Assembly (NCBI GenBank): GCA_035269105.1
Contig: DATFJP010000123.1
Coordinates: forward strand, 1 to 10,499
DNA: 10,499 nucleotides
DNA from: JAQYVZ01 sp035269105
Lineage (GTDB): Bacteria; Desulfobacterota; Desulfuromonadia; Desulfuromonadales; BM103
Direction: 5' to 3'
Shown here: positions 6,752 through 10,499 of the stretch, one piece after another
Numbering within the stretch: the stretch's first letter is position 1
How the letters are laid out: each line of letters starts with the position of its first letter
Notes under the pieces: generated by a model
Told to the model about the DNA's origin: nothing
The model's database searches: none
Seen by the model: only the letters and a program-made list of their open reading frames with translations
Position numbers and translations under genes: made by a program

Positions 6752-8012
6752 GATCAGCTGTCGCCTTAACCTCCTGGCGCAGTTCATCACCCAGGTCTTC
6801 GTGCCCCAGCAGCCGGTCAATCTGCGCAGCAGCTTCGTTGTGCCAGCCGCGTGCCAGGTAGACTTGCGCGATGCGCAGAACCCAACGCGGGTTGCCGGGC
6901 TCCTGGCGAAGTGCAGCCTTGAAAGTTTCCAGGGATTTATCGAGATGCTGGCCGCGGCGCAGCCAGAATTCGGCAAGCAGCGGGTGAGCCCCGCCACCGC
7001 AGCCGCCGGTGGGAAGCTTAGCGAGCATGGCCTCCGCCTCGGCGAACCGCTCCTTGTCTTCCAGAATGCGGGCACAGAGCAGAACGGTGCCCTGCTCGGC
7101 CCGCCCGGCCGCAAGAGCCCTTAAAGCCAGATCAAGGGCTTGGTCATCCTCTCCACGCTGGGCATGCAGCTGAGCCAGGTTGGCCCAGCAATAACCTTGG
7201 AACCGTTCTTCAGCAAGCGTTTCGCGCAACAGCTGCTCAACCGTTTCCAGGTGGCCACCGGACGCCAGCAGCTCGATCAGGCCGCTCAAGGCCACGAACA
7301 GTTCCGGCTCGTCGTGCAAGGCCCTTGACAGGTCGGCACGCGCATCTTCAAATTCGCCGCACCGCCCTTTCAGGTTGCCCCGTTCGCTGTAGAACAAGGG
7401 ATCCCTTTCACTCTCGGGAACTGCTTCAAACAATGCCAGCGCATGCTGGGGATCGTCACCCTGAGAAGCCAGCCAGGCCCGCCGGAAAGCCGGTCCGGTT
7501 TCAAAATAGCGCTCAGCCTGACTTTCCGGCAAGGTCGCCAGCAGAACTTCGAAACGGGATTCGTCGTCCAGGTCGTCATCCTGACCCCCTGCCGTGAAAG
7601 CTCCGCCAGGACTCCCGTCCGGTCCGCAGTCGGCACAACGGGCCGTTACCCCGCCACTCTCCTTTTCCAGTCGGGGGGACCCGCCTTGGTCCAACTGCAC
7701 CATGCTGGCTTCCGCCCTCTGCTGCAGTTCCGGTGACCGGGCCTGCTGGCAAGCCAGCTGAAAATGTTCCCGCGCCCGGACCAGGCGACCGTTGCGGACC
7801 TCTCCCTCCCCTTCGAAAAGGTTCAGCTCCGCCAACCGGTCGCCCGCCTGAAGCTCGATGTCTGCAATTTCTGCCTGCTCCTCCGGTGACAGCTGACCGC
7901 GGTCCAGCAGGCAGACCGCATTAAAGGCCGCGGCCCAGTTCTGTTGGGAAAAATCTCTGCGCAACTGCGCAAGTGGGTCCCGCTTGCCAAACATTTTCTC
8001 GAAGATTCCCAT
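6738..8012 (-). CDS. Tetratricopeptide-repeat protein of unknown function
   Basis: This is a 424-aa protein, predicted cytoplasmic: I see no signal peptide or membrane segment. It starts MGIFEKMFGKRDPLAQLRRDF. It is rich in Ala, Leu, Glu and Arg with helical hairpin periodicity. TPR-like units are clearest from about residue 160 to the end, for example around DDPQHALALFEAVPES, EFEDARADLSRALHDEPE, the DQALDLALRALAAG unit, and EPGNPRWVLRIAQVYLARGWHNEA. Between the N-terminal helices and the main repeats lies a loop (about 115-150) that is acidic and Gly-rich and holds a CxxC (ARCADC). A second Cys pair is absent, although one GGCGGG occurs near residue 346. TPR proteins are scaffolds, so no specific partner can be named. 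It has its own probable promoter upstream and ends 94 bp before folD. I do not recognise a named family. Confidence 0.8.
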   Translation of the reverse strand: MGIFEKMFGKRDPLAQLRRDFSQQNWAAAFNAVCLLDRGQLSPEEQAEIADIELQAGDRLAELNLFEGEGEVRNGRLVRAREHFQLACQQARSPELQQRAEASMVQLDQGGSPRLEKESGGVTARCADCGPDGSPGGAFTAGGQDDDLDDESRFEVLLATLPESQAERYFETGPAFRRAWLASQGDDPQHALALFEAVPESERDPLFYSERGNLKGRCGEFEDARADLSRALHDEPELFVALSGLIELLASGGHLETVEQLLRETLAEERFQGYCWANLAQLHAQRGEDDQALDLALRALAAGRAEQGTVLLCARILEDKERFAEAEAMLAKLPTGGCGGGAHPLLAEFWLRRGQHLDKSLETFKAALRQEPGNPRWVLRIAQVYLARGWHNEAAAQIDRLLGHEDLGDELRQEVKATADQLRT

Positions 8013-8078
8013 GATGCATGCACCCAGATCGCTGAGGGGGATGGCAGGGAGATAACCTGACTTGTTTTTTCTTGATGA

Positions 8079-8119
8079 TGGACACCGGCGGAACAGGAAA
8101 TGCCCGGACCAGGTGTCCA
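8079..8119. repeat. 8-bp inverted repeat in the probable leader of the TPR gene
   Basis: TGGACACC (8079-8086) and GGTGTCCA (8112-8119) are exact reverse complements, 25 bp apart. If the TPR gene is transcribed from the promoter near 8140, both arms fall in its 5' leader of about 115 nt and could form a stem. No known RNA element is recognised. Confidence 0.3.
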
Positions 8120-8136
8120 GCCGCAGATTTTTTTAT

Positions 8137-8165
8137 AGAATAGCAAACCGGGCGGGGCGAACCAA
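8137..8165 (-). promoter_or_regulatory. Possible sigma70 promoter of the TPR gene
   Basis: TTGGTT (8165-8160), a 17-bp spacer and TATTCT (8142-8137) on the minus strand, with TG one base before the -10 (extended -10 pattern TGCTATTCT). The -35 is weak (3 of 6). It sits just downstream of a strong terminator, which makes a fresh start here plausible. Confidence 0.4.
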
Positions 8166-8172
8166 CCAGAAC

Positions 8173-8221
8173 CTTCGACAAAAAAGCCCCGGCTTAAGAA
8201 GCCGGGGCTTTTTTGTCGAAG
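8173..8221. terminator. Strong symmetrical rho-independent terminator after fmdB
   Basis: A perfect 23-bp inverted repeat with a 3-nt spacer (arms 8173-8195 and 8199-8221). The GC core AGCCCCGGCTT/AAGCCGGGGCT is flanked on one side by six A and on the other by six T, so it reads as a terminator on both strands. It lies 13 nt past the fmdB stop and upstream of the TPR promoter. It should end minus-strand transcripts from the yggT-divIVA-DUF167-fmdB unit. Confidence 0.93.
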
Positions 8222-8234
8222 CCGATTTGCGGGC

Positions 8235-8486
8235 CTATTCGTTGACGGCCTTGGGACAGGCGGCGCAAGCGTCGCTTTTGCCGGCAGTCTCGCAAGGTTT
8301 TGCAGGGGCGTCATGATAACCCTGCTCGTACCAGCCGCCGCCCTTGAGCGAAAAAGCGGTGCGGGAAATCAATTTCTGCACGGAGCCGCCGCACTGACCG
8401 CAGGCGGTCAGCAGCGGATCGGTAAATTTCTGACGCGCCTCGAAGACAACTCCACAATCCTCACACTGGTATTCGTACAGGGGCAT
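8235..8486 (-). CDS. FmdB-family putative zinc-ribbon regulatory protein
   Basis: An 83-aa protein whose N-terminal 45 residues match the FmdB/CxxC_CxxC_SSSS-type zinc ribbon: MPLYEYQCEDCG, then CGQCGG, giving C8xxC11 and C29xxC32 as the four zinc ligands, followed by QKLISRTAF. The tail is variable and carries three more Cys (65, 74, 77), with CAAC near the end possibly making a second metal or disulfide site. The family was named from a putative regulator near formamidase, but the role is not established. AAGGTG lies about 9 nt before the ATG. It follows DUF167 by 109 nt and ends just before the strong terminator. Confidence 0.88.
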   Translation of the reverse strand: MPLYEYQCEDCGVVFEARQKFTDPLLTACGQCGGSVQKLISRTAFSLKGGGWYEQGYHDAPAKPCETAGKSDACAACPKAVNE

Positions 8487-8595
8487 GGCTCAACACCTTA
8501 TCACTTGGCAGACGGCTGGCAGGACATCGGGAAATCATGGCCTGCGGCAGTCGTTCGTGGAAATAAATACGGCCTGAATCAAATCCGTCGGTAAT

Positions 8596-8919
8596 TTAAT
8601 GACTCCCGGCGGTAAAGTCAAGTCCCTCCGCGGTCAAAATTCGCACCACATGGTCAAGCCGGACGCCTTCAAGAAGAAAGCGCTTGTGCCGGGACGTCGC
8701 GCCGGCGACCAGCTGAACGGACCCTTTGGGTACGCCGACCAGCTTGGCGAGGAAGACTCCGCAGGCCTTGTTGGCGGCGCCATCGACCGGCGGCGCCGTC
8801 AAGGCAAGCTTCAAGGCGTCGCCCTGTACACCGACCAGCTTGCTGCGGCTCGCCCTGGGCTGGACCAGCAGCCGCAATTCCGTGCCGTCGGGGGTCTGAC
8901 GCAGATAAGGAAGATTCAT
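8596..8919 (-). CDS. DUF167 (YggU/UPF0235) family protein
   Basis: A 107-aa small protein of the DUF167 family, known structurally but without a defined function. The family signature is visible: LRLLVQPRASRSKLVGV near residues 15-31, LALTAPPVDGAANKA near 38-52, and SVQLVAGATSRHKRFLLEG near 67-85. The ATG overlaps the divIVA stop by 4 nt (ATGA), and GAGGA lies within the end of divIVA 7-8 nt upstream, implying coupled translation. The yggT-divIVA-DUF167 neighbourhood recurs in many bacteria, often near yggS/proC. Confidence 0.93.
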   Translation of the reverse strand: MNLPYLRQTPDGTELRLLVQPRASRSKLVGVQGDALKLALTAPPVDGAANKACGVFLAKLVGVPKGSVQLVAGATSRHKRFLLEGVRLDHVVRILTAEGLDFTAGSH

Positions 8920-9476
8920 TCGCCGTCCTCAGGATCACTTCCGCCGCCGGTCCGGGCAAAACGGTTTTCCCGCGCTTCGAACGGCAGGGGTTCCTCGAGC
9001 AGACGTGCGTCCTGTTCCTGCTCTTCGATGGCCCTGGGGTGCAGATCCAGCATCCGGATGTGCTTTTCCAGCAGGCTGCGCAAACTGCTCTCGAAATCGA
9101 TCTTCTGCCGCTTGATTTCCTGAATTTCCCCAATCAGTTCGGTCCGGCGCTCTTCGGCGTTGCGCAGAACCCGTTCCGCCTTCAGTTCGGCATCGCCCAG
9201 CAGGATCTCCACCTCGCGGTGGGCATTCGCCCGCAACTCGTCAGTGACCTTCTGGGTGGTGACCAGGGTCTCCTTCAGGGTGGCTTCCCGGTCGCGCATC
9301 TCCTGCAGGGCCGATTGGTTGACATCCAGTTCCTCGCGCAAATCGCCGATCTGCCGGCGCAGCCGTTCCATTTCATCGGCAACCAGCTCCAGAAAGCCGT
9401 CCACCGCTTCCTTGTCGTAACCCAAGAGTCGGGATCTGAACTCTTTTTTCTGAATATCGATCGGGCTGATGTGCAT
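8916..9476 (-). CDS. divIVA: DivIVA-domain coiled-coil protein
   Basis: A 186-aa DivIVA-family protein. The N-terminal 40 residues carry the membrane-binding domain signature: ISPIDIQKKEFRSRLLGYDKEAVDGFLE, read as PIDIQ-x-KEF at about 5-13 and GYDKEAVDGFL at about 19-29. Residues about 33-145 form long heptad-rich coiled coil, then an acidic tail ends the protein. In Gram-positives the family marks curved membrane and recruits division or growth proteins. In Desulfuromonadia the role is not established. It begins 4 nt after yggT and overlaps DUF167 by 4 nt. The ribosome site is weak (GGA about 10 nt upstream), so translation may depend on coupling to yggT. Confidence 0.92.
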   Translation of the reverse strand: MHISPIDIQKKEFRSRLLGYDKEAVDGFLELVADEMERLRRQIGDLREELDVNQSALQEMRDREATLKETLVTTQKVTDELRANAHREVEILLGDAELKAERVLRNAEERRTELIGEIQEIKRQKIDFESSLRSLLEKHIRMLDLHPRAIEEQEQDARLLEEPLPFEARENRFARTGGGSDPEDGE

Positions 9477-9480
9477 ATCG

Positions 9481-9768
9481 TCAGAATCCGCGATGCAGCT
9501 GCGCGATCAGCTGCAGGATGATATTCTGCAGCAGGGCCAAGGCAATCAGCAGCACGATGGGAGTAAAATCGAAGCCTCCGAACTGCAAAGGAAGAATCCT
9601 GCGAATTCTCTGCAGAACCGGTTCGGTGGCGTTGTAGAGGAACCGGACGATTGGATTGTAGGGATCGGGATTGACCCAGGAGATAATCACGCGGCCCAGA
9701 ACGATGAAAGTATATACCTGGAAGACCAGGTTGACCAGCTGATAGAGCGAAGACCAGAAAATCTGCAT
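9481..9768 (-). CDS. yggT: YggT-family small integral membrane protein
   Basis: A 95-aa inner-membrane protein with two hydrophobic segments, about residues 8-30 (LYQLVNLVFQVYTFIVLGRVI) and about 67-88 (FTPIVLLIALALLQNIILQL). They flank the conserved loop SWVNPDPYNPIVRFLYNATEPVL. It has a single YGGT repeat; E. coli YggT has two. The frame is open 20 codons further upstream, but ATG 9768-9766 is preferred because GAGG lies 5-6 nt before it and homologues begin there. It is the first gene of the unit yggT-divIVA-DUF167(-fmdB). Function is not firmly known; in some bacteria the family affects osmotic or envelope stress. Confidence 0.92.
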   Translation of the reverse strand: MQIFWSSLYQLVNLVFQVYTFIVLGRVIISWVNPDPYNPIVRFLYNATEPVLQRIRRILPLQFGGFDFTPIVLLIALALLQNIILQLIAQLHRGF

Positions 9769-9826
9769 GGTATCCTCTGCGGTTTGATTAGGTTGGCGGC
9801 AGGGCCTGGCGGACCGTCCACGGCTC

Positions 9827-9854
9827 AATATATAACGTCGCCGGTGAAATGCAA
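9827..9854 (-). promoter_or_regulatory. Probable sigma70 promoter of yggT-divIVA-DUF167
   Basis: Minus strand TTGCAT (9854-9849), a 16-bp spacer and TATATT (9832-9827). The -10 is good (5 of 6), the -35 weak (3 of 6). Transcription would begin near 9820, at a small palindrome GGAC-C-GTCC (9811-9819), about 50 nt before the yggT ATG. Confidence 0.5.
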
Positions 9855-9856
9855 CC

Positions 9857-9879
9857 CCTTTATCCCCGTGGGGAAAAGG
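9857..9879. repeat. Short hairpin next to the yggT -35
   Basis: CCTTT-A-TCCCC (9857-9867) pairs with GGGGA-AAAGG (9870-9879), leaving one bulged A and a GT centre. It ends 2 bp upstream of the yggT -35 hexamer, a position typical of an operator or activator site. It may also be chance. Confidence 0.35.
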
Positions 9880-9894
9880 CTAGCTGGTTTCCGT

Positions 9895-10018
9895 CCGGAA
9901 ACGGTTCTTTTCCGCCCCGGCAGCGTCAATCTGCGGACTTGCTTGTGCGGGTTACCGGTATACGCCTCCTCGCAAGCCTTTGATTTCCTTGCCATGACGA
10001 AAAACTCCTCGTTTCCGG
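9895..10018. repeat. 124-bp imperfect palindrome, possible REP/MITE-like element or structured RNA
   Basis: The ends are an exact 9-bp inverted repeat, CCGGAAACG (9895-9903) and CGTTTCCGG (10010-10018). Moving inward, further segments pair in register: TTTT/AAAA (9908-9911 with 10000-10003), CG/CG (9913-9914 with 9998-9999), GGC/GCC (9919-9921 with 9991-9993), AATC/GATT (9928-9931 with 9982-9985), GG-a-CTTGC/GCAAGCC (9935-9942 with 9972-9978), GCG/CGC (9947-9949 with 9963-9965), and a TACCGGTA apex (9953-9960). Internal loops are small. I worked this pairing out by hand. It contains no gene, and its copy number in the genome is unknown. Confidence 0.6.
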
Positions 10019-10033
10019 CTCGAAAACTGCACC

Positions 10034-10062
10034 GAGTCCATCCGGAGTTTCCGGCTGGACTC
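10034..10062. repeat. 12-bp-stem hairpin just upstream of the aroG promoter
   Basis: Arms 10034-10045 (GAGTCCATCCGG) and 10051-10062 (CCGGCTGGACTC) pair at 11 of 12 positions around a 5-nt loop AGTTT. No clean T-run follows on either strand, so it is a poor intrinsic terminator. It ends 6 bp before the aroG -35, which fits an operator or an insulating structure. The aromatic-biosynthesis context makes regulation by an aromatic-amino-acid repressor imaginable, but the site does not match a motif I can name. Confidence 0.5.
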
Positions 10063-10068
10063 TAGCTA

Positions 10069-10098
10069 TTGATTTTCCGGCAGGTTTTCGTTAATAAT
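10069..10098 (+). promoter_or_regulatory. Probable sigma70 promoter of the DAHP synthase gene
   Basis: TTGATT (10069-10074), an 18-bp spacer and AATAAT (10093-10098, 5 of 6); reading TAATAA instead gives a 17-bp spacer. Transcription would start near 10105, leaving a leader of about 20 nt. That is too short for a leader-peptide attenuator between promoter and gene. Confidence 0.6.
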
Positions 10099-10125
10099 GA
10101 GCGACTTCCCCCCAGGAGAATTGCC

Positions 10126-10499
10126 ATGATAAGGACCAACAACCTGAATGTCAGCGGCCTGACGCCAATCATCGCCCCGGCCGATCTCAAGCAGGTCTTT
10201 CCGCTTGCCGAGTCCACAGCCGGGTTTGTCGCCGGCTCACGGCAGCAGATCAAGGATATCATCTGGTCGCGCGACCCTCGCCTGATGGCCGTGGTCGGCC
10301 CCTGCTCGATCCATGATCCCAGGGCGGCCCTAGAATACGCCGAACGCCTTGCTGCCTTGGGGCACGAACTGCAGGACCAGCTGTTCCTGGTCATGCGGGT
10401 CTATTTCGAGAAACCGCGCACCACCATCGGCTGGAAAGGCCTGATCAACGATCCTGACCTCAATGGCACCCACCAGATTTCGAAAGGTCTCGGCGTCGC
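10126..10499 (+). CDS. aroG: 3-deoxy-7-phosphoheptulonate (DAHP) synthase, class I; partial, C-terminus beyond right edge
   Basis: This enzyme condenses phosphoenolpyruvate and erythrose 4-phosphate, the first committed step of the shikimate pathway. The plus strand is open for 124 codons from ATG 10126-10128 to the window end. The sequence is unmistakably class I (AroF/G/H type): VVGPCSIHDP with metal-ligand Cys60, then MRVYFEKPRTTIGWKGLINDP with Arg91 and Lys96, which line up one residue off the E. coli AroG positions. The N-terminal stretch of about 45 residues contains the region that binds feedback aromatic amino acids in this family, but which amino acid (Phe, Tyr or Trp) cannot be decided. 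AGGAGA lies about 7 nt before the ATG. The symbol aroG is used for class membership only; aroF or aroH is equally possible. Confidence 0.95.
   Translation, partial: MIRTNNLNVSGLTPIIAPADLKQVFPLAESTAGFVAGSRQQIKDIIWSRDPRLMAVVGPCSIHDPRAALEYAERLAALGHELQDQLFLVMRVYFEKPRTTIGWKGLINDPDLNGTHQISKGLGV

Larger units (their letters stand above)
9769..10125. other. Divergent intergenic region between yggT and aroG, 357 bp, rich in inverted repeats
   Basis: No credible gene is visible on either strand. It holds the outward-facing yggT promoter (9827-9854) and aroG promoter (10069-10098). Between them are three hairpin-forming segments (9857-9879, 9895-10018, 10034-10062) and three copies of GTTTCCG in the same orientation (9887-9893, 10011-10017, 10047-10053). 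The open frame that crosses it on the plus strand is not protein-like and runs antisense over yggT. Confidence 0.75.

Noticed and set aside
6080..6769. 229-codon open frame on the plus strand across folD and the folD promoter
   Set aside because: Antisense to folD, and it crosses the AT-rich promoter without any protein-like signal.
8487..8595. Promoter for fmdB
   Set aside because: TTGATT is present near the upstream end, but no acceptable -10 lies 16-18 bp from it; other pairings were weaker.
9881..10062. tRNA, CRISPR repeat or attachment site in the intergenic inverted repeats
   Set aside because: There is no cloverleaf with T-loop consensus, no regularly spaced direct repeats with spacers, and no integrase or tRNA 3' end nearby.
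9469..10065. 198-codon open frame on the plus strand through the yggT-aroG gap
   Set aside because: Its first half is antisense to yggT and its second half reads through inverted repeats. It has no family resemblance and no convincing ribosome site.
10062..10394. 110-codon open frame on the minus strand
   Set aside because: It is antisense to the DAHP synthase gene, which carries catalytic motifs in the plus frame.

Overview
The window is GC-rich bacterial chromosome, densely coded, almost all on the minus strand. Gene content and order point to the Desulfuromonadia (the Geobacter/Desulfuromonas/Pelobacter side of the former Deltaproteobacteria). The clues are a glycine dehydrogenase P-protein split into two subunits, a MetF-type methylenetetrahydrofolate reductase paired with a cysteine-rich MetV-like partner, and a yggT-divIVA-DUF167 string. 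This placement is inferred from family knowledge, not from a database search.

Region 1 (1-6700, minus strand) is one probable C1/glycine operon. Reading along the minus strand the order is folD, metV-like, metF, gcvT, gcvH, gcvPA, gcvPB, and gcvPB runs off the left edge. A good sigma70-like promoter (TTTACA, 17 bp, TATATT) lies about 30 bp upstream of the folD TTG start. Gene junctions are short (4-nt overlap, 4, 10, 41, 50 and 71 nt), and most genes have strong Shine-Dalgarno sequences. Together the products interconvert methenyl-, methylene- and methyl-tetrahydrofolate (FolD, MetF/MetV) and couple the methylene-THF pool to glycine plus CO2 and ammonia (the T, H and P proteins). The L-protein is not in the window.

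Region 2 (6738-8234) holds a TPR-repeat protein of unknown function with its own probable promoter. Upstream of it is a very strong, symmetrical terminator.

Region 3 (8235-9768, minus) is a second compact unit: yggT, divIVA, DUF167 (YggU) and fmdB, ending at that terminator. YggT and DivIVA suggest a cell-envelope or division context.

Region 4 (9769-10125) is a divergent intergenic region of about 357 bp. It contains outward-facing promoters for yggT and for a class I DAHP synthase (aroG-like, plus strand, cut by the right edge). Between the promoters is an unusual block of inverted repeats: a 124-bp imperfect palindrome, a 12-bp-stem hairpin and a smaller hairpin. This is the least explained DNA in the window.

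No tRNA, rRNA, CRISPR array, transposase, prophage gene or glycine riboswitch was seen. Most of the window is ordinary housekeeping metabolism, and I do not see a novel defence or mobile system in it.
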